Part shown: one piece after another, positions 56,386 through 64,000 of the stretch | How the letters are laid out: every line of letters begins with the position of its first letter | Numbering within the stretch: position 1 is the first letter of the stretch | Assembly: GCF_900313035.1 (NCBI RefSeq) | Contig: NZ_OMPS01000046.1 | Span: 558,001-622,000, forward strand | DNA from: Ruegeria sp. EL01 | Lineage (GTDB): Bacteria; Pseudomonadota; Alphaproteobacteria; Rhodobacterales; Rhodobacteraceae | Direction of reading: 5' to 3' | Length of the DNA: 64,000 nt | Program-made: the position numbers and the translations under genes | The notes under the pieces: model-generated | The model's database searches: none | Told to the model about the DNA's origin: nothing | What the model saw: the letters and a program-made list of their open reading frames with translations, nothing else

Positions 56386-57129
56386 TCAGCCCCTGTCCTT
56401 CCAGCGGACCATCTGCCGCATCACCCCGTGCAGCATCTGCACATCCGCCCGCGTCATCCGCATCCGCGACCACAGATTGCGCAGGTTGACCTTCATGCTT
56501 TCGGCCTTTTCAGGGGGATAAAAGAACCCGGCCTCGTCCAACCGATCCTCGTAATGCTCGACCAGTTTTTCTACCTCAATGCCGGTGGCCCAGTCGCCTT
56601 TTCCCAGATCAGTGGACTCATGCTCCACGACGCCAGACTGGCGCATCCATTCATAAGCGGTCAGCAACACACATTGCCCCAAGTTCAACGAAGCATATTC
56701 CGGATTCACGGGAACCGAGATAATGGCGTTGGCCTTGGCGATATCCTCGTTTTCCAGCCCGGCCCGTTCGGGACCAAACAAGACCGCGACTTTCTCGCCC
56801 GCCGCAACTTTGTCAGCTGCGAGTTGCATGGCGTGTTCGGGGCTGAATACCGGTTTGGTCAACCCGCGCTGGCGAGCAGTTGTGGCAAAAACATAAGTGC
56901 GATCACCAAGCGCGCCGGACAGATCGTCAAACAGCTGCGCCTCGTCCAGCAAACGACCCGCGCCGCTGGACATGGCCACCGCCTTGGGGTTCGGCCATCC
57001 GTCCCGGGGGGCCACGATCCGCATCCGATCCAGACCAAAGTTCCACATCGCCCGCGCCGCGGCGCCGATGTTTTCGCCCATTTGCGGGCGTACAAGCACG
57101 AATGAGGGCTGGGATCTGTCGCTAGGCAT
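56386..57129 (-). CDS. trmJ: tRNA (cytidine/uridine-32-2'-O)-methyltransferase
   Basis: A SPOUT-class RNA methyltransferase that modifies position 32 of tRNAs. It is 247 residues. The N-terminal SPOUT domain shows VLVRPQMGENIGAAARAMWNFGL (motif 1), VLFGPERAGLENEDI (motif 2) and NPEYASLNLGQCVLLTAYEWMRQ (motif 3, knot). The helical C-terminal extension of ~80 residues is typical of TrmJ rather than TrmL. GGAG lies six bases before the second of two adjacent ATGs, which I use. Confidence 0.92.
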   Translation of the reverse strand: MPSDRSQPSFVLVRPQMGENIGAAARAMWNFGLDRMRIVAPRDGWPNPKAVAMSSGAGRLLDEAQLFDDLSGALGDRTYVFATTARQRGLTKPVFSPEHAMQLAADKVAAGEKVAVLFGPERAGLENEDIAKANAIISVPVNPEYASLNLGQCVLLTAYEWMRQSGVVEHESTDLGKGDWATGIEVEKLVEHYEDRLDEAGFFYPPEKAESMKVNLRNLWSRMRMTRADVQMLHGVMRQMVRWKDRG

Positions 57130-57282
57130 CATTCACTCCAAAAGTTCCGCTTGCTCTAATCCCGTCAACACGACAGAGCAAGCCACCCTGACCGTCAAAT
57201 CCCACAGCCGCAGGCATAAAAGTTTGCTTCCCCGCCGCAATCCGCTAAACCGCGCCAAAGACTGACAGCGAAGGACGCGCCA

Positions 57283-57903
57283 ATGGACACCGCCGAGCAG
57301 CCGCAGATTTACCTGATCACGCCGCCAACCGTCGCGCTCAGCACGTTCCCGGACCAACTGGCCCGCGTTCTGGATGGGGCCGAAATAGCCTGCATCCGAT
57401 TGGCGCTGGCAGGCAATGATGAAGACGCCATTTCCCGCGCTGCCGACGCCTGCCGCGAGGTCGCCCATGCGCGCGACGTGGCATTGGTGATCTCGAATCA
57501 TGTTCTACTGGCGCAAAAGCTTGGTTTGGACGGGGTGCATCTGGATGACGCCGCGCGATCTGTCCGTGCGGCCCGCAAGGAACTGGGTACAGATGCCATC
57601 GTCGGCAGCTTTTGCGGCACGTCCAGCCATGATGGCATGACAGCAGGCGAAGCTGGTGTGGATTATGTGGCTTTTGGTCCGGTGGGAACGTCTTCACTGG
57701 GTGACGGTACGCTGGCCGAAAAAGACCTTTTTCAGTGGTGGTCCGAGATGATCGAGGTTCCGGTTGTGGCCGAAGGTGGTCTGACCCCGGAATTGATCCG
57801 CGATCTCAGCCCCTGCACCGATTTCTTTGGAATCGGGGATGAGATCTGGTCGAGCGATGATCCTGCGGGAGCTTTGAACGCCCTGCTGGCTAACGTGCCC
57901 TAG
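57283..57903 (+). CDS. thiamine-phosphate synthase-like protein (ThiE/TenI fold)
   Basis: A 206-residue TIM-barrel protein of the ThiE/TenI superfamily. It has YLITPPT, GLDGVHLDDAARSV, VGSFCGTSSHDGMTAGEAGVDYVAFGPV and VVAEGGLTPELIRDL. The regular ThiE motifs (GADGVHVGQxD, IxGxSxH) are weakened, so true thiamine-phosphate synthase activity is uncertain. It may be a paralogue with another role. No TPP riboswitch or other thi gene is near. GAAGGA precedes the ATG. Its stop overlaps that of the convergent gene. Confidence 0.75.
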   Translation: MDTAEQPQIYLITPPTVALSTFPDQLARVLDGAEIACIRLALAGNDEDAISRAADACREVAHARDVALVISNHVLLAQKLGLDGVHLDDAARSVRAARKELGTDAIVGSFCGTSSHDGMTAGEAGVDYVAFGPVGTSSLGDGTLAEKDLFQWWSEMIEVPVVAEGGLTPELIRDLSPCTDFFGIGDEIWSSDDPAGALNALLANVP

Positions 57904-59027
57904 CCAAATAGCCACGGCTCGACTGTTAAAAACACGCCGACACCTGCAATCACCATCGAAGCCAGGATCGAAGCCCGGCCCTGTAAGCGGTGCGATCCGC
58001 CGGTGATCACGACGGATGCTGCAAAGGCCGCAAAAGCAACGGCACACAGGGCCAACACGGCCCCGCCCGCAAACCCCAATATCGCCGGAGGCAGATGGTT
58101 CGGTGGCACACCAATCTTGGTCAGGGCAAAGGTCAACGCCAGCCCCAGAAGCAGTCCGGCCGCAAAAACGGCGATCACGCGCAGGATCTGCATTCGCCGA
58201 GAGATCAGGTTCCACACCGCCAGACCAACGATCGCCAAGGACTGCGATGCGGCAGCCGCAGAAATGCTCAGGGCGTCGAGCGCTCCGGCACCCAATCCAA
58301 TCACGATCCCCAGCGAGAAGAAAAGCAGTTGCATCAAAAACGGGCGCAAATTCAGCGACAGAAACACCAGCGTAAGGACAAGCAATATTGGTTTGGGGCC
58401 GCTGGTCAGAACCTCTGAGAGACCCTTGGGAACAAACGTCCGCAGGGTTTGTTCGGTGGTCAGGGCCGCCCCACCCTGAAGCGGAATCACCGGAGTCGTT
58501 TGCCCACCGATCAAGTACCCCGTGTAGGGGGCCGAGACGCGTTGCTGCTTGATAACCGCTGACCCGCTGCCATCAGGCCAAGTCAGTCGAAACCCGGAAG
58601 CACCTTCGGGCAGAGGCGCCGTCAACAACAGCTTTGAAACCCGCACCGTTTCGGGATCGCCGACAACAGGGATACTCACGCCTTCATAAGACAAAACAAC
58701 CGGGCCCGCGACATCGACCTGCAAGGTTTGCATCCACGGTTTGGCGAAGGCTTTCACCTTTGGCTCTAACTCGGACGACACCAATTGGCGCAAATCCTTG
58801 TAGTGACGGTTGTCGTCAAAACCGGTCGCGCTTTGCGGATCAATTCCGGCCAGAAACGCTTCGGCATTCAGGCTGATGTCCAGAAACAAAGTGTCTGACT
58901 TTGTCCAGACTTCGACAATAGTCGGTCCCGGAGATTGCGCGAGAGCGAAGCTTGGAAGCAGGGCCACAACACTCAACACCAGAACTTTCAAACGGCTGAG
59001 GATGGCAGGTTTGAAACCATCTCTCAT
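57900..59027 (-). CDS. HupE/UreJ-like membrane protein
   Basis: A 375-residue protein with a signal peptide (~1-30), an exported beta-rich domain (~31-215) and about seven transmembrane segments (~220-375). The segment TFVPKGLSEVLTSGPKPILLVLTLVFLSLNL corresponds to the HupE/UreJ_2 family core, but the metal-binding His/Asp of hydrogenase- or urease-linked HupE (HIxxGxDH) is not kept. It could be a transporter of another solute. There are no hydrogenase or urease genes nearby. GGAG precedes the ATG. Confidence 0.6.
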   Translation of the reverse strand: MRDGFKPAILSRLKVLVLSVVALLPSFALAQSPGPTIVEVWTKSDTLFLDISLNAEAFLAGIDPQSATGFDDNRHYKDLRQLVSSELEPKVKAFAKPWMQTLQVDVAGPVVLSYEGVSIPVVGDPETVRVSKLLLTAPLPEGASGFRLTWPDGSGSAVIKQQRVSAPYTGYLIGGQTTPVIPLQGGAALTTEQTLRTFVPKGLSEVLTSGPKPILLVLTLVFLSLNLRPFLMQLLFFSLGIVIGLGAGALDALSISAAAASQSLAIVGLAVWNLISRRMQILRVIAVFAAGLLLGLALTFALTKIGVPPNHLPPAILGFAGGAVLALCAVAFAAFAASVVITGGSHRLQGRASILASMVIAGVGVFLTVEPWLFG

Positions 59028-59197
59028 AAGAAACGCTCCGGGCTACAAATCAAATCATCAAACATTTGGCCCGAGTGTGTTTCCGAAACAAGGTGATCGC
59101 AAGCCCAAAGCACCGCGCAGGCGGGTCCCCACCGGGAATCTCCACGGACAGCGACTTCTCACTTGCACGGGCATCAGGGCTGCGGCATGACAGCACG

Positions 59198-60091
59198 ATG
59201 ACTCAGAACAGCGAAATCCTGTGTATCGGCTCGGTCCTGTGGGACGTGATCGGACGATCTGCCAGCGCCATGCGGCAAGGATCAGACGTACCGGGGCGGA
59301 TCACCCGCCTGCCCGGCGGCGTGGCAATGAACATTGCCATGACATTGGTGCGATTTGGCATGACCCCGACCCTGTTGACCGCCATTGGCCGCGATCCCGA
59401 AGGCGATGAATTGGTCCATTCTTGCGCCCGGTTGGGCATGGTCACGGATCACATTTACCGCTCCCAAGACCTGCCAACCGATCGCTACATGGCGGTCGAA
59501 GGTGCCAATGGCTTGATCGCGGCAATTGCCGACGCTCATTCCTTGGAAGCTGCCGGTGCCAAGATTCTGCGCCCGTTGATGCACGGGCCTTTGGGGCACG
59601 AGAACACGCCTTTCGAAGGGCCGATCGCACTGGACGGCAATCTGACATTAGATTTGCTGGAAGAGATTGCGCAAAGCCCGGCATTTGCCCGTGCCGATCT
59701 GCGCGTGGCCCCCGCCTCACCCGGTAAAGCCGAGCGCCTGCAACCTTTCCTTAAACACGCCCGCGCCACGCTCTATGTAAACTTGGAAGAGGCCGGTCTG
59801 CTGTGCCAGCGCGAATTCGAAGATTCGGAAAGCGCTGCCAAAGGCTTGCTGGACCGCGGCGCATTGCGTGTGCTGGTCACCGATGGCGGCAGTTCAGCAA
59901 CCGTAGGAACGGCTTCGGGCGTTCTGACGCAAACTCCGCCGTCCGTCCTTGTCACACGCGTGACAGGTGCTGGCGATACTTTCATGGCAGCCCACATCGC
60001 TGCCGAAGCCAGTGGCGAAGACAACGACACGGCTCTCAAACGCGCTCTGCATGCAGCCGCAACTTATGTTTCCGGAGAAACCCCACTGTGA
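59198..60091 (+). CDS. psuK: PfkB-family carbohydrate kinase, probably pseudouridine kinase
   Basis: A ribokinase-type sugar kinase of 297 residues. The ATG at 59198 gives EILCIGSVLWDVIGRS, the usual PfkB opening; GGVAMNIAMTLVRFG and the C-terminal VTRVTGAGDTFMAAH (GAGD, catalytic Asp) complete the fold. Its stop overlaps the psuG GTG start (GTGA), so it most likely phosphorylates pseudouridine to feed PsuG. Other nucleoside or sugar substrates cannot be excluded from sequence alone. Confidence 0.87.
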   Translation: MTQNSEILCIGSVLWDVIGRSASAMRQGSDVPGRITRLPGGVAMNIAMTLVRFGMTPTLLTAIGRDPEGDELVHSCARLGMVTDHIYRSQDLPTDRYMAVEGANGLIAAIADAHSLEAAGAKILRPLMHGPLGHENTPFEGPIALDGNLTLDLLEEIAQSPAFARADLRVAPASPGKAERLQPFLKHARATLYVNLEEAGLLCQREFEDSESAAKGLLDRGALRVLVTDGGSSATVGTASGVLTQTPPSVLVTRVTGAGDTFMAAHIAAEASGEDNDTALKRALHAAATYVSGETPL

Positions 60092-60999
60092 TCGACATTC
60101 AATATTCCGCCGAGGTCCGCACCGCCAAAGAGGCTGGCCAGCCGATCGTCGCGCTTGAAAGCACCATCATTACGCATGGCATGCCCTATCCGCAAAACAT
60201 CGAAGTCGCGGCACAGGTTGAACAGGACATCCGCGATGCCGGCGCCGTTCCCGCCACCATGGCGGTGATCGAAGGCAAGCTGCATGTGGGGCTTGAGGCC
60301 GACCAGTTGAAGGCCCTTGGGCAAGCCCAAGGCGTGGCAAAAATCTCGCGCGCGGATATGGCGGCGTGCATGTCTGCAGGCGGCACCGGTGCAACAACGG
60401 TCGCGGCCACAATGATCGCCGCCAACTACGCAGGCATCGAGGTGTTTGCCACTGGCGGCATCGGCGGGGTGCATCAGGGTGCGGAGACCTCATTTGATAT
60501 CTCCGCTGACCTGCACGAATTGGGTCAAACCCCTGTCACGGTGGTGGCTGCTGGCGCCAAAGCCATCCTTGACCTTGCCAAAACGCTTGAGGTTTTGGAG
60601 ACGCTGGGCGTGCCAGTCATCGCACATGGTCAGGACGCGTTTCCCGCCTTCTGGTCTGCCAAGTCGCCCTACAGCGCGCCCTTGCGCATGGACAGTGCCG
60701 AAGACATCGCCCGGGCGCATGCTACCCGTCGCGCCCTTGGGTTACCGGGCGGGCAGCTGGTCGCCAATCCGATCCCGGTCGCAGATCAAATCCCGGCCGA
60801 GGAACTGGCCCCGATCATCGCATCCGCGCAAGCAGATGCGGACGCGCACAGAATTACCGGAAAGGCCGTCACACCCTACCTGTTGCAGCGGATCTACGAA
60901 AAAACCGAAGGCCGTTCATTGACGGCCAACATCGCGTTGGTGCGTAACAATGCCCGGCTGGCAGCTGCCATCGCCAAGGCGCTGGCGAAGGGCATGTAG
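60088..60999 (+). CDS. psuG: pseudouridine-5'-phosphate glycosidase
   Basis: Cleaves pseudouridine 5'-phosphate to uracil and ribose 5-phosphate. It is 303 residues from the GTG at 60088, which overlaps the psuK stop. Family motifs: VALESTIITHGMPYPQNIEVA, PATMAVIEGKLHVGL, SRADMAACMSAGGTGATTVAATM (catalytic Lys region just before), FATGGIGGVHQGAETSFDISADL and RSLTANIALVRNNA at the end. psuK and psuG together salvage modified nucleosides from RNA turnover. Confidence 0.96.
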   Translation: MIDIQYSAEVRTAKEAGQPIVALESTIITHGMPYPQNIEVAAQVEQDIRDAGAVPATMAVIEGKLHVGLEADQLKALGQAQGVAKISRADMAACMSAGGTGATTVAATMIAANYAGIEVFATGGIGGVHQGAETSFDISADLHELGQTPVTVVAAGAKAILDLAKTLEVLETLGVPVIAHGQDAFPAFWSAKSPYSAPLRMDSAEDIARAHATRRALGLPGGQLVANPIPVADQIPAEELAPIIASAQADADAHRITGKAVTPYLLQRIYEKTEGRSLTANIALVRNNARLAAAIAKALAKGM

Positions 61000-61063
61000 G
61001 TCTGACCTATTGCACTAAGGCTGCGGATTGCCTACCTAAATCTGCAAACCACTCGGAACTGCA

Positions 61064-61762
61064 ATGAACACACCCTTCGACGAAGAACCCCAACGCCGCC
61101 CTGGCCTTTTCGCACGGTTCCGTGCGTCTTTCCTGACGGGCATCGTCGTCATCGCGCCGGTGTGGCTGACGATCTGGCTGATCTGGTCCGTCGTTGGCTG
61201 GATCGACAGCGCTGTGTTGCCGCTGATCCCGCACCAGTTCCGGCCCGAGCAATATGTCGGCATCAACCTGCGCGGTGTCGGCGTCGTTTTCTTTCTGATC
61301 TTTACAGTGCTTGTTGGTTGGGTGGCCAAAGGCATTCTGGGGCGGTCGCTGATTCATTTTGGCGAACGTGTTGTAAATCGGATGCCGGTGGTTCGATCCG
61401 TCTATTCCGGCATCAAACAGATCTCGGAAACGGTATTTGCCCAGACCGAGCGGTCCTTTGAGAAAGCCTGCCTTATCCAATACCCGCGGCGCGGCATTTG
61501 GGCGATTGGGTTTGTGTCCACAACGGCCAAAGGTGAAGTCAGTCAGAAGGCGGAAACCGGTGGCGAGTTGCTGAGTATCTTTGTGCCGACGACACCAAAC
61601 CCCACATCAGGGTTCCTGCTGTTCTTTCCTGCCGAAGACGTAATCTTGCTGGATATGTCGATCGAAGATGCCGCCAAATTGGTGATTTCAGCAGGGCTGG
61701 TCTATCCCAACGGCGCCGATCCGACGCAACCACCGGAAGAGTCACCCGAACATAGCGGGTAA
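61064..61762 (+). CDS. DUF502 family membrane protein
   Basis: A 232-residue membrane protein with two transmembrane helices (~22-50 and ~73-92) and a soluble C-terminal domain. Conserved parts are TGIVVIAPVWLTIWLIW, NRMPVVRSVYSGIKQISETVF and the VPTTPNPTSGFLLFFP segment that defines the family. The function is unknown. It ends 21 bases inside the 3' end of the convergent patatin gene. Confidence 0.9.
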   Translation: MNTPFDEEPQRRPGLFARFRASFLTGIVVIAPVWLTIWLIWSVVGWIDSAVLPLIPHQFRPEQYVGINLRGVGVVFFLIFTVLVGWVAKGILGRSLIHFGERVVNRMPVVRSVYSGIKQISETVFAQTERSFEKACLIQYPRRGIWAIGFVSTTAKGEVSQKAETGGELLSIFVPTTPNPTSGFLLFFPAEDVILLDMSIEDAAKLVISAGLVYPNGADPTQPPEESPEHSG

Positions 61763-62767
61763 ATCCAACGTACTGGTCTGACCAAGATCGTCCTTGTGGC
61801 GAGACAGAAACCCATCTGCCGCCTCGCGTCCGGCTATCTTCAGCTTGTGCAGGATCACTGGGTTCGGCACTGTTTTTGTAGCCACGGACAGGCTGTTCAT
61901 CAGCTCGTTGTCGGCGATCATGTGAACCAGAACCCGGCTCATCTCACCGGGTTTCAGCTTACCATCCTCTAGCAGGCGCTGAACAAAGTTGATCGCCCGC
62001 AATTCGCGAAACAGCGAAGAGTTGAAGCTGATCTCATTGATCCTGTTCTGGATCTGCTGAGGGGTAACCGGAAGCTCGTCCCGCTCCAGCGGGTTAATGT
62101 TGACGATCACCACATCTTCGGGAAGGGCCGCGTCGAACAATGGATACAGCGCCGGATTGCCGGTGTAGCCACCATCCCAATAGGCCTCGGTCCGTTCGGT
62201 TGCGGGGTCATAGATCTCAACCGCTTTGAACAAGCTAGGCAAACACGCCGAGGCCAGAATCGCATCCGTTGAAATCTCGTCTCCGGTGAATATTCGGATC
62301 TTGCCGCTACGCACGCATGTGGCACATACAAACAGGCTTGGCCCCTGATCCGCGCAAACTTCGTTGAAGTTGAACCGATCCACTACCGATTCCAAAGGGT
62401 TGCTATAAAACGGACCGTAGGCGTAGGGCGACACCATCCGCGACAACGCATCGCCAATGGAATACGGCACCGAATACTCCATGGCTTGTGCAATCTGCGC
62501 AGGCTCTACTCCGCGGAACCAATTGGCCATCCGCATGTCGCCAATAGCACCCATACGCTTCCAAAGACCGTCCAGCTGCGCGCGGGCGCCTTCACGGCCT
62601 GCGTGCACCATACCGGCCTTAAACGCGGCACCGTTCAGCGCCCCGGCTGAGGTTCCAGTGATGGCCGCAACCTCGATGTCTTCTTCATCCAGCAGGCGAT
62701 CAAGAACCCCCCAGGTAAACGCCCCATGTGCCCCGCCGCCCTGCAATGCCAGATTGATCTTTTTCAA
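61742..62767 (-). CDS. patatin-like phospholipase
   Basis: A serine acyl hydrolase of 341 residues. The oxyanion loop LQGGGAHGAFTWG (8-20), nucleophile S40 in GTSAG and the Asp in DGGYTGNP (~195) form the patatin dyad. Translation begins at TTG, supported by GGAGG six bases upstream. In related bacteria this gene lies near bdhA and may act on lipids or polyhydroxybutyrate-type polyesters; the substrate is not shown here. It is separated from bdhA by a small, compositionally different ORF. Confidence 0.9.
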   Translation of the reverse strand: MKKINLALQGGGAHGAFTWGVLDRLLDEEDIEVAAITGTSAGALNGAAFKAGMVHAGREGARAQLDGLWKRMGAIGDMRMANWFRGVEPAQIAQAMEYSVPYSIGDALSRMVSPYAYGPFYSNPLESVVDRFNFNEVCADQGPSLFVCATCVRSGKIRIFTGDEISTDAILASACLPSLFKAVEIYDPATERTEAYWDGGYTGNPALYPLFDAALPEDVVIVNINPLERDELPVTPQQIQNRINEISFNSSLFRELRAINFVQRLLEDGKLKPGEMSRVLVHMIADNELMNSLSVATKTVPNPVILHKLKIAGREAADGFLSRHKDDLGQTSTLDLPAMFG

Positions 62768-62779
62768 TTGCGGCCTCCG

Positions 62780-63091
62780 TCACTCATTACCGAGCGCAGC
62801 TTCTAGAGCTTTCTCAAACTCATCTCTTGAAATCTCTATCGAATATCCACCATCCCATTCCTCTTCGAACTCATCTGGAGGTTCGAGGCCAATTGACAAC
62901 GATCCAATAAGATTATCCTCTCCAACTCTTAAGACTTCGGGGCTGGAGCTTCTCTTCGGTGAGGCAGACGGATAGTGATTGATGGCTTCCAACATCGCAC
63001 CTTCATAAGAAATCCTGAAGTACTGCAAACATGGTGTATCAACCGCAATCTCATCAACCAACTTGAAGTAGCGAAATCCAGTTTTTCTCAT
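62780..63091 (-). CDS. hypothetical protein, small low-G+C ORF
   Basis: A 103-residue acidic protein starting MRKTGFRYFKLVD and ending EKALEAALGNE. No signal peptide, membrane segment or motif that I recognise is present; the middle is Ser/Pro-rich and the end is helical. Its base composition is visibly more A+T-rich than both neighbours, and rare-looking codons (AGA, ATA, TTA) are common, suggesting recent arrival. AAGGGA lies 11 bases before the ATG. It sits 12 bases before the patatin start and could be cotranscribed. It might be an immunity or antitoxin-like protein, but nothing shows that. Confidence 0.55.
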   Translation of the reverse strand: MRKTGFRYFKLVDEIAVDTPCLQYFRISYEGAMLEAINHYPSASPKRSSSPEVLRVGEDNLIGSLSIGLEPPDEFEEEWDGGYSIEISRDEFEKALEAALGNE

Positions 63092-63136
63092 TCAGTTGTT
63101 TTCCCTTTCATGAGAACTCCAACGCCCAAACAAACC

Positions 63137-63910
63137 TTAAAGCGCCGTCCAGCCACCATCCACAGAAATGGTGGTACCCGTGATTTGCGCCGCTGCATCC
63201 GAGCACAGGAAAATGGCTGTCCCACCCAGTTGTTCAACGGTTGCAAATTCTTTTGACGGCTGACGCTCAAGCATGACGTTCTTAATCACGTCTTCGCGGC
63301 TCATGCTGTATTCCTTCATCGTGTCCGGAATCTGAGCTTCAACCAGCGGCGTCAGAACATAACCAGGGCAGATCGCGTTGCAGGTGATCGGTTCCTGAGC
63401 GGTTTCCAGCGCCACGGATTTGGTCATCCCGACCACGCCGTGCTTGGCCGCCACATAAGCTGACTTGAACGGGGATGCCGTCAGCCCGTGCGCCGAGGCA
63501 ATATTCACGATCCGGCCCCAACCTGCGCTGCGCATCATCGGCAATGCAGCTGCGGTTGTGTGAAAGGTCGAGCTCATGTTGATCGCAATAATCGCGTCCC
63601 ATTTGTCGACCGGGAACTGATCAATCGGCGAGACATACTGAATGCCCGCATTGTTCACTAGAATATCGCAGGCTCCGGCCGTCTCGATCAGGGCACGGCA
63701 TTCGTCCCCCTTGGACATGTCGGCCTTGATGTAACGCGTGTTCGTGCCGGTTTCCGCCGCGATCTCGGCCGCCAGCGCGTGGTCTTCATCGCGATCCGTG
63801 AACGAGTTCAGAACAACATCTGCGCCAGCCTTGGCCAGTTCGCGCGCGACGCCAAGCCCGATTCCCGAATTCGATCCCGTGACGATTGCAGTTTTGCCCG
63901 ACAGGGTCAT
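63137..63910 (-). CDS. bdhA: 3-hydroxybutyrate dehydrogenase
   Basis: A short-chain dehydrogenase that oxidises (R)-3-hydroxybutyrate to acetoacetate in polyhydroxybutyrate and ketone-body use. It is 257 residues with TGSNSGIGLGVA (10-21, NAD binding), NNAGIQYVSPI, catalytic Ser in NIASAHG and Y-x3-K in YVAAKHG. The segment VLTPLVEAQIPD and the C-terminal TTISVDGGWTAL match BdhA closely. GAGGGAG lies upstream of the ATG. The 90 bases between it and the window end hold its likely promoter region. Confidence 0.95.
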   Translation of the reverse strand: MTLSGKTAIVTGSNSGIGLGVARELAKAGADVVLNSFTDRDEDHALAAEIAAETGTNTRYIKADMSKGDECRALIETAGACDILVNNAGIQYVSPIDQFPVDKWDAIIAINMSSTFHTTAAALPMMRSAGWGRIVNIASAHGLTASPFKSAYVAAKHGVVGMTKSVALETAQEPITCNAICPGYVLTPLVEAQIPDTMKEYSMSREDVIKNVMLERQPSKEFATVEQLGGTAIFLCSDAAAQITGTTISVDGGWTAL

Positions 63911-64000
63911 GAGCGTTCTCCCTCAGCATTTGACTATGTGCACAATGCCATGCTGCACCTGCAAGGAAAACGGGGAATCATCGGGGATCAACGCCGCAAC

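Overview
The window is an ordinary-looking stretch of chromosome from an alphaproteobacterium of the Roseobacter/Rhodobacteraceae type (Ruegeria-Phaeobacter-like). The signs are: high G+C coding sequence; a LexA of alphaproteobacterial type with a GAAC-N7-GAAC operator; a long adenosylcobalamin-dependent ribonucleotide reductase (NrdJ); non-pyrrolysine trimethylamine-methyltransferase family genes; a free-standing cobalamin-binding protein with a DUF1638 partner; a Hint-domain secreted protein; and the Entner-Doudoroff-type set zwf-pgl-pgi. I see no phage, transposase, CRISPR array or integron. About 60 protein genes, 4 tRNA genes and one probable non-coding RNA fill nearly all of it.

Layout. 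1-4.7 kb: cimA (cut by the window edge) and cysS, a YjbR-like protein, an aminotransferase and a small outer-membrane barrel protein. 4.7-7.5 kb: a long structured leader, an mttB-family methyltransferase, a periplasmic EF-hand protein and a gene-free 550 bp holding a candidate structured RNA. 7.5-16.6 kb: nrdJ, a lipoprotein, tRNA-Pro, DUF192 and a double cold-shock protein, pdxH divergent from fabI-gpt, and a second aminotransferase. 16.7-26.6 kb: ppiD-trpE, a YibQ-like gene on the other strand, then trpG-trpD-trpC-moaC-moeA (each stop overlapping the next start) and lexA under an SOS box. 26.6-31.5 kb: comEC divergent from gltX, then gltA. 31.5-36 kb: an SOS-boxed radical SAM gene, the B12-binding protein, a Hint-domain protein, DUF1638 and sufE. 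36-42.4 kb: a lipoprotein, rnd, purMN, tRNA-CAT, an orphan EnvZ-like kinase, an MBL hydrolase and two tandem tRNA-Asn genes. 42.4-49.5 kb: an acyl-CoA ligase, the zwf-pgl-pgi operon, a radical SAM protein and usg. 49.6-57.1 kb: gyrA, a DsbA/HCCA-isomerase-like protein, an M32 carboxypeptidase, ctaA and trmJ. 57.3-64 kb: a ThiE-like protein, a HupE/UreJ-like protein, psuK-psuG, DUF502, a patatin, a small low-G+C ORF and bdhA.

How the genes fit together. B12 is a recurring theme: NrdJ uses adenosylcobalamin, and the corrinoid-binding protein (with DUF1638) and the MttB homologue point to methyl-corrinoid chemistry, probably a split methionine synthase and/or methylamine or betaine demethylation. 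Tryptophan synthesis is split (trpE apart from trpGDC) and shares an operon with molybdenum-cofactor genes and possibly lexA. Glucose 6-phosphate enters the oxidative/Entner-Doudoroff route through zwf-pgl-pgi, which has a LacI-type (CceR-like) operator candidate. The least explained signals are the candidate RNA at 7256-7474, the competing hairpins in the mttB leader, the second SOS box at the radical SAM gene, the lux-box-shaped dyad before the Hint gene, and the split-MetH/DUF1638 region.
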